Below, piece by piece: positions 1-10,425 of a stretch of 64,000 nt of DNA (positions are counted from its first letter, which is position 1; every line of letters begins with the position of its first letter). Source of the DNA: Flaccisagitta enflata (taxonomy: Eukaryota; Chaetognatha; Sagittoidea; Aphragmophora); contig OZ231128.1 in assembly GCA_965153355.1 (NCBI GenBank), positions 17,050,001-17,114,000 on the forward strand, read 5' to 3'. The notes under the pieces are model-generated. The model saw only the letters and a program-made list of their open reading frames with translations, had not been told where the DNA came from and ran no database searches. The position numbers and the translations under genes are program-made.

Positions 1-3000
1 AACCTTGAAGGGGCCTATGTATGGCAATGTCAGAGGTGGGTGGCCATGTCCCCCACGTCTTACGAAAACATGGGTTGCATCCTTGAGATCGTCGGGTAAA
101 TAAGTTTGTGGCTGACGATGCGCGGACGTTGGTGTTGGTTGGAGGCGTTCGACTTCGACACGCAAGTTTCCTAGCATGCGCTTGCGCTGCTGTGTCAAGT
201 CGTCTTCCATGAATGTTACGTCTGGGAGCAATTCCCCTGGAACTGCCAGACCTTCCCCGTAAACCAACTCTGCTGGGGAGGAGCCCACGTCAGGTTTGAG
301 AGTAGTTCGTATGGCCAGGAGTGCCATTGGGAGTTGCCAAAACCATTTGGCGCTTTCATCACCACACTGGGCTTTGAGTGATTCTTTGAGTCTCCTGTGG
401 AATCTTTCAATCAGGCCATTTGCCTCTGGATGGTATGACGTTGTGAGGTGGGCTTCAATGCCCCAAGTTTCGCAAAGCTGCTTCCACAATGCGGAAGTAA
501 ATTGTGACCCGCGGTCTGTTGTGATTGCTTTAGGAACACCAAATGAGGCTATCCACCCGTGCGTGATGGCGTCAATGACGGCCTCTGTTGTGGTGTTTTT
601 CAGTGGGATTGCCATTGGCCATCGCGTGAAACGGTCGATGATTGTCAACAGGTATTCGTATCCATTAGATTCTGGCATCTTTGTGATGTCCGCATGTAGG
701 TGAGCAAAGCGTCTGTTCGGGACAATGAACTCGCCAATCTCTGGGACAACATGTCGTCGCACCTTGGCTCTTTGACAATGCACACATTTGCGAGACCATT
801 TGGCTGTATCGGCGCGGATTGATGGCCAGACAAATTTTTCACAAATCATCTGTCTTGTTCTTTCAATGCCTGGGTGACCAAGTCCGTGAATGGCGTCAAA
901 GACGCGTCTTCTCCAGGTAAATGGGACAAATGGACGGGCGGGTCCATTGGAGACGTCCACGTGCAGGTTGTACGGACCTATTGGCACTTTTCGGAATGAT
1001 ATTCCGGAATTTGGATCGCGTGATACGCGTGAGAAATCAGGGTCAAGAGGCTGGTCACGTGCCATTTCCTCAAAGTCAATACCCAGAGAGACTATTGAGT
1101 TGATTGATTGATTCAGATTCTCAAGTTTTTCGTCCGGAATAGGTTTCTCAATGCTTGACGTAGGCGTTTTGGTTGTTTTGGTCAAGTGAACCTTGTGGCC
1201 TGGACCAAGCTGGGTTGTGACGCCTGCTTCAACCATCGCGATCAAGAACACATGTTCTTCTGTTTCATTTGGGCGGGACAACGCGTCCGCCACAACATTG
1301 GCTTTGCCTTCGATGTATCTTATGTCAGTTGTGTATTCTGCAATACCAGACAGTTGGTAGGTTTGACGTGCGGTGTGTGGCTCAGTCTTTTTTGAGAGAG
1401 CAGGAACAAGTGACTGGTGATCGGTGTATAGCGTGAATCGTCGACCCTCCACCATATGGCGGAAGTGACGGATTGATCGGAAAGCCGCAAGGAGTTCCCG
1501 GTCAAAAGGCGGCCAATTGCGTTCATTGTTCTTCAGTCTAGCGCTGAAGAACCCTAGAGGTTCCCAACCATTTGGGCCTTTTTGCTCTAGAACGCCTCCC
1601 ATGGCGACATTTGATGCGTCTGTGGTCAAGGCTAGGACAGCGTTTGGACGAGGATGACGCAGCATTGCTGCATTAGCCAGTGCTTCCTTGATTGCATTGA
1701 AAGAGCTCTCGCATTCTGCTGTCCAATTTAGCTTTCTGGGCTTCCCTTTCAGGGCTTCAAACAGGAAGTCCATGTGGTGGGCAGCGTGGCGGATGTGTTT
1801 GCGGTAATAGCCAACCATGCCATTGAACCGTTGCAGTTCCTTCACAGTTGTCGGTGCCTTAGTGGCCCTTATTGCCTCAACTTTTTCCGGCAGTGGAGTG
1901 ACGCCATCCTGGTTGACCCGGAAGCTGAGGAAATCTAGCTCTGTTACACCAAGGATACACTTTGGCCGGTTGACAACTAGCCCATTTGCGGAAAGGAGAT
2001 CAAAAATCTGCCTTAAGTGCTCAAGGTGCTCTTCGGGTGTGTTTGAAAAGACGAGAATATCGTCCAAATACACGTAGCAAAATAGAAGGTCACCAAGGAC
2101 CTCATCCATTAGCCTTTGAAAGTCTTGTCCTGCGTTTTTTAAGCCAAAGGGGCAGCGGGGAAAGATATACAACCCAAATGGGGTTATAACTGCGGTTTTT
2201 CCAATATCCCCAGGGGCTACGGGGATTTGATGGTAGCCCTTCAAAAGATCGATTTTCGAAAATATCTTTTTGCCGCAAAGGTTGGCATTAAAGTCCGCAA
2301 GGGACTTAACTGGATATTTGTCATCTATGGTGGCGGTGTTCAGGCGGCGATAGTCGCCGCAAACTCGCCAACCTCCCCCAGGTTTTGGGGCGACCATGAG
2401 TGGGGATGCCCATTCGCTTTTGCCTCTGTAGCAGATGCCCAACTCAACTAGTTTTTCAAACTCTTGTTTGGCGATTGCGAGCTTCTCTGGATTGAGAGGC
2501 CTCACCTTTGACTGGATTGGGCGGCAGTTTGTTGGTATGTGGTGTTGGACACCGTGTGCCACTTCCTTTGGCTTGAAGGATGGCGTTGATAGTTCCGGGT
2601 AACTCTCAAGGAGTTTTAGGAAAGGGTCTTGCCCATGGCTGACGTGGTTGATTTTGCTAAAATCGTTTGCCTGCGTATCATTGTTAATACGCACAGGTAT
2701 TATTGAGCAATCAGAGAGATCAATGAGGCATTTATCGCGGTGATTGGGAGCGAGGTAAAAATGAGAGAGAAAATCCGCTCCCAGGATTGGTTGGCGGACA
2801 TCAGCAACAATGAAGGAAAATGAAAATCTACGATCACCGATACAGACATCTCTGTCTGTAAGCCCATAACATAAAATTTCTGAACCGTTGGCTGCTTGTA
2901 GTCGCCAAGCATTGGGTCTAGCAGCGCGTTGCTGTGGTGTTGGCGGGATAATTGACCATGCTGCGCCGCCATCGATAAGCCAACGAGTATCATCAATTGC

Positions 3001-3096
3001 GTCAATGGCAAAAAGAAGCTTTGAGCCGTCTTGTGATTTGCGGGGCAGTGCGGCATTTATTTCTGGCCCGCCTGTCCGTTTCCCGGGAAGCGTTGT
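1..3096 (-). CDS. pol: Pol polyprotein (protease, RT, RNase H, integrase) of CsRn1-like Ty3/gypsy element, 3' end outside window
   Basis: The frame is open from 3096 to position 1, about 1030 codons, checked codon by codon. Order: an aspartic protease with active site IDGGA (about 2970), where the family has DTG or DSG, followed by ILGADF (about 2790). Next comes reverse transcriptase with WRVCGDYRRLN, FSKIDLLKGYHQI and the catalytic YVYLDD (2059-2076). RNase H follows with TTDAS, DRELLA and YTDHQS. Integrase has an H-x4-H...C-x2-C zinc module, then catalytic D in HADI, D in TDRGSQF and E in NGLIER. A GPF-type C-terminal segment reaches the window edge. There is no upstream ATG before the protease, so expression should be by a -1 frameshift from gag, which overlaps it over 3057-3096. 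The odd point is glycine in place of Thr/Ser in the protease triplet. Confidence 0.93.
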
Positions 3097-3959
3097 TCAT
3101 CAAATCGGGAGCAGCTGACTTCGCAGTAACGCGCCTTGTCACCAAACCTGAAGTGGGCTTGGCAAAGGTTGACACTTTTCTTGACTGGGTAGTTTGGATT
3201 TGCTTTTACAGCCTTGGGTGCTGTTTGAAACACTTCAGTTCTTAAGGTTTGACCTGTTTTAACATGTTTCTGTGGTCGGCCACCACCTTGAGCCTTGCGG
3301 GGTTGTGGGCGTTGCGAGAATCTGCGCCCTATGGCATTGATTGCTTGGTCGTCATCAGAAAACGGCTCTGTGAAAGCAGGCGTGTTGAAGGCGTCCCATT
3401 GATTGGTAGAAGTCACCTCATTGACGGATGGAGGTGTACTGTGGCATGGGCGGCCCTCTGCATCGAAGTAAGAGTCAGCAATTTTGACAGCGTCTTTGAA
3501 CGAAAGGGTTTCAATCCGCTCTTGCAGCATGCGTCGAATTTCCATTGGCATTTCCCTGAGGAGCATCTCTTTCTTTATTTCGTCCACGGTCACATCCTTA
3601 GTCGTGTCATCTAATGCTGCAGCGTATTGTGACGGCCTTCTCCCATTTCTTTTGAAGCCGTCAATGAAGACTGATGCGCGTTGTTGTTTGGTGGGACCAT
3701 ACTCGGCGCGGAGGTAGTTGAGAAAAGATGTCCAGTTGGCCGGAGTTGCATCTCCATAAAGGAATTCGTCTACTCCTGGATTGAAGTTGACTGGAAATTT
3801 TGACTCCAGGAACGCAAACTTCTCCTGGGTGGATGTGATGTTTGCTCGGATGTAAGCATTCTCCGTGCGCTTGATCCATATTTCAATATGGTCTTTGTCA
3901 AAATTTGGGATCTCTTCGTATAGCATCAGGGATCTGAGCTGCTGCCGCAGCTGTCTCAT
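3057..3959 (-). CDS. gag: Gag of CsRn1-like Ty3/gypsy element
   Basis: 300 codons from the ATG at 3957-3959. It forms the capsid/nucleocapsid that packages element RNA. The N-terminal half has the usual helical Gag pattern (IPNFDKDHIEIWIKRTE near the start, FAFLESKFP, LLREMPMEIRRMLQER in the middle). The C-terminus carries CQAHFRFGDKARYCEVSC, a C-x2-H-x9-C-x3-C zinc motif typical of CsRn1-type Gag rather than the usual CCHC knuckle. The true start may be upstream: the same frame extends back to an ATG at 4191-4193 but is broken by TGA at 3987-3989. The frame ends at TAA 3057-3059, shortly after the slippery heptamer. Confidence 0.88.
   Translation of the reverse strand: MRQLRQQLRSLMLYEEIPNFDKDHIEIWIKRTENAYIRANITSTQEKFAFLESKFPVNFNPGVDEFLYGDATPANWTSFLNYLRAEYGPTKQQRASVFIDGFKRNGRRPSQYAAALDDTTKDVTVDEIKKEMLLREMPMEIRRMLQERIETLSFKDAVKIADSYFDAEGRPCHSTPPSVNEVTSTNQWDAFNTPAFTEPFSDDDQAINAIGRRFSQRPQPRKAQGGGRPQKHVKTGQTLRTEVFQTAPKAVKANPNYPVKKSVNLCQAHFRFGDKARYCEVSCSRFDEQRFPGNGQAGQK
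3078..3084 (-). promoter_or_regulatory. -1 ribosomal frameshift heptamer G GGA AAC at the gag/pol overlap
   Basis: On the minus strand the gag codons CCG GGA AAC place G GGA AAC exactly in the X XXY YYZ register, and slipping back one base enters the open pol frame. Six bases downstream GCGGG can pair with CCCGC after a loop of about 25 nt, a plausible stimulatory stem. The 40-nt overlap contains no other X XXY YYZ heptamer in frame that I can see. Confidence 0.75.
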
Positions 3960-3986
3960 TTCTGAATTCAGCCCTGATTTCGTTCC

Positions 3987-4193
3987 TCAGTTCATTTGGA
4001 TGGCAGCAATTTGCTCAGGTGTTGCCATGTTGAATGTGAAGATGAGTCCTTCTTCTTCTTCACAATGATTTGGTGATGCGAGTCTTTGATCTCGAGTAGG
4101 GGAACGGCGTCTGCGGAATGATGTTAATGGTGCTGCTAGTAGATTTGGATCAGCTTCTGACTGTGAACGTGTAGTTGTTCTTTGGTTGTTCAT
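3987..4193 (-). other. Possible N-terminal Gag segment ending at an in-frame TGA
   Basis: 68 codons in the same frame as gag from the ATG at 4191-4193, with an inner ATG at MATPEQIAAIQ, ending at TGA 3987-3989 only 30 bases before the gag ATG. Just past the stop a different frame reads as a charged helical stretch. I therefore infer a small indel or nonsense mutation near 3987 that separates the original Gag N-terminus from the rest. It could instead be an upstream leader ORF. Confidence 0.45.
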
Positions 4194-4274
4194 TGGGCGA
4201 GATCAATGCGGGATCGCCTATAGAGCGGGGCAAATGCCACGAAGTTCACTCAGTGATTGCGTGGCGCTGGCTAA

Positions 4275-4410
4275 GAAACAGTTCCGGTTTACCGGCTTCT
4301 CTTCTGAAAAACCTCTCAGACAAGTTGTTACAGATTTCTGGTCTACCAGCTTCTCTTCTGCTCCACCTCTCAGACAGGTTGGAACAGATATCCGGTCTAC
4401 CGGCCTCTTG
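4275..4410 (-). repeat. 54-bp tandem duplication in the retrotransposon leader
   Basis: A unit centred on ACCRGCTTCTCTTCTG and CCTCTCAGACARGTTG recurs at 4291, 4345 and in part at 4399, a 54-bp spacing. It lies between the primer-binding site and gag, in the untranslated leader of the element. Confidence 0.75.
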
Positions 4411-4510
4411 TTGGGGACTGACTTTTGACTCAACCAGATTAGTCAGCTTAGCCTTCAGCGCAGCGCAATCGGCGCGCCTCATTAGGGGCTGGACTGAGGT
4501 TGGAATATAG

Positions 4511-4527
4511 TTCAGTCGGTCTCACCA
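4511..4527 (-). other. Primer-binding site, tRNA-Trp-like
   Basis: On the minus strand TGGTGAGACCGACTGAA follows the LTR end by one base. The complement of the tRNA-Trp acceptor used by CsRn1 elements begins TGGTGACCCCGACGTG. The match is good but not perfect, so the priming tRNA is inferred. Confidence 0.6.
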
Positions 4528-4528
4528 G

Positions 4529-4780
4529 TGTAGATAACGCTACTAGCTGGCTAGCTAGCTCTTCCGTGACTATAAGCCGGGACTCGGATCGAAACTGAAT
4601 ACTTGAGTCTTTCATCTATGAACTCACAAGTTAATAGATAGAGGTGTGTGTATAGTCTGAGCGGCCTTCTGAAGGGGTTATATTTCTTACCCTTCCCTCA
4701 CCAGTTGAATCTACATCAGTTTCAAGGATATAACAGCAGTCAGGGTGAAATACATGATAGGCAACAAGAGGTAGCTACAT
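4529..4780 (-). repeat. 5' LTR of the CsRn1-like element (approximate ends)
   Basis: The inner boundary is set by the primer-binding site. On the minus strand the LTR would end ...TATCTACA. The outer boundary is a guess at TGTAGC or TGATGTAGC (4774-4782). The partner LTR is outside the window, so the ends cannot be confirmed. Confidence 0.4.
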
Positions 4781-4782
4781 CA

Positions 4783-5894
4783 CTTCGCAATGAGACAATA
4801 TAGGAGAGGAAATGTGACGATGTAAGATGATTGACCTCATGTAGGACATATGAGAGTAGGGGAAAAGGAGAATAGCAATAATCGAGTATGTTAGGACAAA
4901 GGTATTAATCATAAGAGAGGGGACTGCAATATGCAAATGAGATTAATGATAGAAGATAAAAGGTTGGACTCTATTGAGAGCCCACAAGTTCAAAGTTAAG
5001 CCATACCTAATGTCATTTCAGGTAATGTAAGCCAAGCAGTATCATCTATGCATATTGCCCATCAATTTCATAGTTTTTGTGATAACCATGACTAACAGGT
5101 ATAGAAATCACCATCAAAATAATTTCTTAACAAATACAATTTCGAAACATGAGGCAAAGGGTATGACTGACCTTTTGCGTCTTTTTTTCTTCTTGATATC
5201 AATACTGCTTCGTCTTGAGCCCACTTAAATGCCTCATATTGAACAGTACCACTTAAGAAGCAAAAATTGTTTCTGTAGCATCTGACAAGATATCCATTTT
5301 ATGATTAAGTTCAATCATCCCATTTGCTTTTCCATTTCTTTTTATGCTCACAGGGAAATGACCAATACGCAGGTGTGCCCAAATACGCCAATGTGCTCTA
5401 GTTAATTTTACTTTTCATAAGTTTGAAAAGAGGCATTTTTTGGCAAGTAAAGACACTCAAATCGATGTTCCATGTAAGCTTAGAATTCCTACAGAATTTG
5501 AATTTGATCCAATTTTAAGTATTAACTCTGAGTGAATGACCCTACTAAAGCTCATTTTTGGCATTTGAGCCACCGTTGCTTGAAATCTACACTAGAGAGT
5601 GGACCCTTGACCTGATTTTTGGGTGACAGACACCTAAAACACTCTATTTTCATAAGAAACAATCAAAATAGGATGATTCCCATGCTTCCAACCATATTTT
5701 TAGCTAAAATTCTGTAAATGTCGATTTTGACAACCTGACTTTCGCCGATCCCCAATCACACAAGCAATCGATGTTAAGCCTCAAACCACACACCTACAAC
5801 CCCACCACTGTAGGAAGAGGTGATCCTGAGAAAAAATCAAAAATCATTGCGTTTGTTCTATTTTTATAAATGAACGATAGTTGATAGGAACATA
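4783..5894. other. Non-coding AT-rich DNA
   Basis: No coding signal, tandem array or recognisable element was seen in this stretch. ORFs are short in all frames. Confidence 0.6.
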
Positions 5895-6071
5895 CAGTTA
5901 AACCCCGCAATAACGGATTTCAAGGGAACAACAAATTTTATTCACTATAGGCGGATTTCCTTTATAGCCAACATAGAAATTAATAGAAATTGATATGAAG
6001 GGACCAAGTTCTTAGATTCGTTATAGGCGGATTTCCATTACTCTTGGATCCGTTATAGCGGGGTTTAACTG
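5895..6071. mobile_element. pogo/Tigger-like MITE, copy 1
   Basis: 177 bp between TA dinucleotides (5893-5894 and 6072-6073). The ends are CAGTTAAACCCCGC and GCGGGGTTTAACTG. The terminal CAGT with TA target duplication is typical of pogo/Tigger elements. The interior contains two inverted TATAGGCGGATTT-like blocks and no ORF. A sister copy lies at 59615-59792. Confidence 0.85.
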
Positions 6072-6333
6072 TAGTCGTTTGTTGTTGTTTGTAAACATAG
6101 CTAGCTTAAACGCTAGCTCAAACATGCTTTCAGGCTTAAACTTTTGTTGTCAAACATGTCCCACTATCTCCTGTAGAGGTCAGGCATGCTACAGAACTTT
6201 TTGAGCGGCAACTTGGTAGACTAAATGTCAATAGAGCGCTGACAAGTCAGTAAGCGGCAAATATAGGGGGGACAAGCACTCCTCTGCAATGACAATAGAA
6301 CTGGATAAACACAAATTTTGATGGAGAAACTTC

Positions 6334-6562
6334 TTTTTAGTCTAGTGCTACGCGACTCTACACCCCGCTTTGTTGGTCCATCCGTCTGTCTGTTGGTCCG
6401 TCGATTGGTTCATCCATCCGTCCGTCCGTCCGTCACACTTTATCTTTTTGGCGTTTATGTAGGTTTTGGCCTTATTGCTCCTGCCCAAATGTTACACTGA
6501 CCTCAATTATGGCCCCTGCCCACCCGCATGCGACTGGGGTAGCCATGTATCTGGCCTTGATT
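6334..6562 (+). mobile_element. PER repeat copy (A-type hairpin, degraded)
   Basis: Starts TTTTTAGT, a damaged hairpin ending ACGCGACT, then CTCTACACCCCGCTTTG, a short CCGT array, the conserved TGCTCCTGCCCAAATG and CCCCTGCCCACCCGC blocks, and the terminus GGCCTTGATT (family consensus GGCCTTGTT). Confidence 0.8.
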
Positions 6563-6961
6563 ATGTTAAACACATGAAGTAGGGTGCACTGAGGAATTTT
6601 ATGGGCGCTCTGGCCTGCGTAGTGACCATGAAGAAGTGAACAACCTAGTAAGCTAGGTTTCCACACTCGAAAAGATTCCAGTCACCACTCATTTGCTTTT
6701 TCTTCGTATTAGTGACCATCACAATTTAAGTTTTGAGCCCGCAAATGGGTTGTTTGTTTTTGTACTTTTATTTGTTAAAGGTTACCATGTGACGATTCCT
6801 TTGACAGTTTGATAAATAATGGACCGTTGAATCAAAAGGTCCGATCTATCTCTGCAGGGGGCTTGTTTTTTGCTTTGTTTTGTTTGATTTTGTTTTTTTT
6901 TTTGGTTCTCTTTTTCAGTCGAGTGAAGGATCAGCTTTATTTAGGGCTGACTGCTGAAGTA
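6563..6961. other. Non-coding spacer
   Basis: Unremarkable AT-rich sequence with T-runs near 6890. Nothing recognised. Confidence 0.5.
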
Positions 6962-7164
6962 AACAAGTGACGCGGGGTCAGAATATCGTTGCGGACCTGT
7001 GGGCAGGGGCGTCCAACCCTTATCCACACCCCACCCCTACACACACTCATACACTAAATGCATCTTTAACGCTGGTTTTCCTGATTTTCAACTGGATCAC
7101 CACGGACAGACGAACCAATGGACGGACAAAGCCTCATATAGAGTTGCATGTCCGCAACTAAAAA
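6962..7164 (-). mobile_element. PER repeat copy (B-type hairpin)
   Basis: Begins AACAAGTGACGCGGGGTCA, which can fold as GTGAC/GTCAC, then GCGGACCTGTGGGCAGGGGC, a GGAC-rich core, and ends with a B-type hairpin (AGTTGC/GCAACT read on the minus strand) plus AAAA. Confidence 0.85.
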
Positions 7165-7649
7165 GCAGGGATGGGGAAAGAAGGAAAAGGACCACGACGG
7201 AGGGAGGAAAGGGTAGTTGAAGAAAGGGAGTGGTGGAAGAGAAGAGAAGGGAACTGCAGGGGTGTATATAATTGAATGGCTTTTGATTTCATTCCCCCCC
7301 CCCACCTTTGATGTTCTTCCCCGTGACACCTTGCATCGCGTCACAAAATCCATGGTTTTCTTCCCCTTAAAACAATAAAACAGTATATAAAAGATTTGAA
7401 CAATGTGAAATAGTGTTGGAACTGCCAAAAGTATTAGTCTTCTAAGATTTTATTTTTTCTTCTTTTCCGCCCTTTGATTTTCTTCCCCATCTCCAAAACC
7501 TTTGATTTCATTCCCTCCCTCCACGGGTGGGGGGAATACTCAACTTTATACACGCCTGAAGGGAAGTTGGGGGATGGAGGGAGGTAGAAAGTGGCCTCCA
7601 AACGTGACATGTCTTTTTGGTAGTTTTTTTTCTTAGACCTGAAAAATGG
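7165..7649. other. Non-coding spacer with a local C/T-rich duplication
   Basis: The motif TTTGATTTCATTCCCNCC with nearby TTCTTCCCC occurs twice (about 7285-7325 and 7475-7525). No gene was seen. Confidence 0.5.
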
Positions 7650-8480
7650 TGTGACCGGGCAGGGATCCAGGATGAAAATATCTCAATTTTAAGGGTTAAG
7701 AAAAAAAAAATAGACACCACTCCCAATTTTTTGCTCAGGGTACCTAAAAATGGTGTAGAATTAGAATATGATATTCATTTTGGTCAAATATTGGCCAATA
7801 AAATTAGAAACAGTTTTTTGAGCTAAAAATTGTGTTTTTTACTAGAAAAACATTAAATATTTACCATATTTTGTTCATATTGATTGAAATTGATGTATTT
7901 TGATCATAGATACTTTGATGACTCAATTTTTTGTGTTTTTGGCCAATTTCGGCCATTTTTGAAAATTTGCTCTTTTACCTCATTTGCATATTGCAGTTTT
8001 GCATTTTTCAATCTTAACTCAAGCAATTCTTTTCATAGCTTAATGAAAATCATACCTGATGTATATTTTAACTTATGACACAGTTTCCAATGTTTTTTTT
8101 ATAGCATTATACAAATTTGGCTTATTCCTTATTTTTTTAGCTTTTTAAAGCCATTTTTTAGCTTCTCAAGCATATCCCAAAATAGAGAAGGTTTACTCAA
8201 ATATCATTTCTTAACAGCGGCTACGCATTTCTGCAAAAAAAAAATCATCTAAATATTTAAAGAAACACAGTTTTTATAACAAAAATAGCAGTTTTTAGCA
8301 CAAAAGACCTTTTCTAATTTCATTGGCCAATATTTGACCAAAATGAATATCATATTCTGATTCTACCCCCTTTTCAGAACCTCTGTACAAAAAATTAGGG
8401 GTGGTGTCTTTTTTTCTTTTTTTTTTTTTGTTTTTGTTTTTTTTTTTAGAAATTTTCATCCTGGATTCCTGCCCGTGACT
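7650..8480. mobile_element. Foldback element with about 180-bp inverted arms
   Basis: The arm at about 7655-7830 (CCAGGATGAAAATATCT, then GACACCACTCCCAATTTTTT, then AATATGATATTCATTTTGG) is found inverted at about 8295-8475 with the same order and some divergence. The interior is AT-rich without a transposase ORF, so this is a non-autonomous foldback. Target duplication was not resolved. Confidence 0.75.
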
Positions 8481-8688
8481 TTGCGATGCAAAGAGATATC
8501 GAGATGTTTTTTTCACTTTCTCATCTGAAAATTTGGTGTTGATTAATCGGATTTCCGCTCAGAGTTATTCGTAGATTATTCCTTTCTCTGTCATGGTTTC
8601 TCTAAATTTCTGTCCCCCTCTCTTATTCCCTGTCTCTGAAATCCTTTATCGGTCTTTGTCTGTCTGTTTCTGTCTGTCTCTGTCTGTT

Positions 8689-9440
<752 letters not shown>

Positions 9441-9867
9441 GACAGAGCCTCATACATAGAGGTGCGATGGCGCGCTTGAGAAAACACCTTCATAAGCTTC
9501 TATCATGCATGAAACAAATGGTTTTTTCTCCACCTGGAAAACAAATTAGTCTAACTGCGTTTTTCCTTCTGCGGTCTTGGGCGAGATTCTCCGGAAGTGA
9601 GAATCAGTTTTACAAATGAAAGTCAAAAACAAGGCCATACCGTGACATACCGCACAAGTTGTGCACAATCTACCAAGACAATAACTTAATTCCGTGCTGA
9701 AAACAGCGCACACCAAAATTGACTCTAATTTTCCAGCAATTCTTGCAAAAGTATGTCTTCTTAAAATCGCTCTCATTGTTAAAGCCACAGGAACGGGATC
9801 GGTCCCAAATGGTAGATCTTTCGAAGTGGTTTCTGAATCTCACTTTTATTAACCAGAAGCTTAGTTA
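9441..9867. other. Non-coding spacer
   Basis: Contains the possible PER remnant at its left end. No gene recognised. Confidence 0.4.
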
Positions 9868-10423
9868 CCCTGTCATCAAATACAACTGTAACGAAAGATA
9901 TCTTTATTAAGCTAAAAGTATCAATTTTGTGGATTTCTGCTTTGTATCATCTAAAAAAATATAACCTACCATTTATTCATGCAAAATTTCACAGCACTGG
10001 CTCAAGCGGTTTGGTTTCCACGTGATTTCCAAATTTGACAAGATTTTCCTCAAATACATCATTTTAAAGCAATTGTTCATGTGAAAACTGTTCTAAATTC
10101 ATGCAGATTGACCAAAAATGATCAGATTAATCACAAATACTTGTTGATACATTGATTTTTTACATTTTACAAAATTTTTTCACAATGGAAAAAATTTGAG
10201 CAAAGATTCAAATATTTTCCGAATCCAAATTTATTTAAACTTGCCTAGCAACTTTTTCATTGAAATAGGTATCATGGCCAAACCATTTGAGCCAGAGTTT
10301 TGAAATTTTCATGATAAAATGGTAGATCGTATACTTTCAGAAGATACAAAGGTGAATTCTTCGATATAGATACTTAGCATGCAATGAAGGTTTCTTTCGT
10401 TACGGTTGTAATAGATAGCAGGG
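9868..10423. mobile_element. Foldback MITE with TA target site (Tc1/mariner-like)
   Basis: The left arm (9868-10020) and inverted right arm (about 10270-10423) share CCCTG at the tips, AAC(T/C)GTAACGAAAGA, ACCTACCATTT-like and CTGGCTCAA(G/A)(C/T)GGTTTGG blocks. TA sits at both junctions (9866-9867, 10424-10425). No ORF was found, so it is non-autonomous. Confidence 0.7.
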
Positions 10424-10425
10424 TA

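Larger units (their letters stand above)
1..4780 (-). mobile_element. Ty3/gypsy LTR retrotransposon, CsRn1 clade, cut by left window edge
   Basis: Reading right to left this holds an LTR (about 4780-4529), a primer-binding site (4527-4511), a leader, gag and then pol, which runs off position 1. The clade call rests on two features known from the CsRn1 family: a Gag zinc motif of the form C-x2-H-x9-C-x3-C, and a primer-binding site close to the complement of the tRNA-Trp 3' end. The pol frame has no stop over about 3.1 kb, so the copy is young or constrained. The 3' LTR lies outside the window, so LTR divergence and target duplication cannot be read. Confidence 0.9.

Noticed and set aside
296-703. 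Plus-strand ORFs across 1-4 kb
   Set aside because: They oppose the long pol frame, which carries all catalytic motifs on the minus strand.
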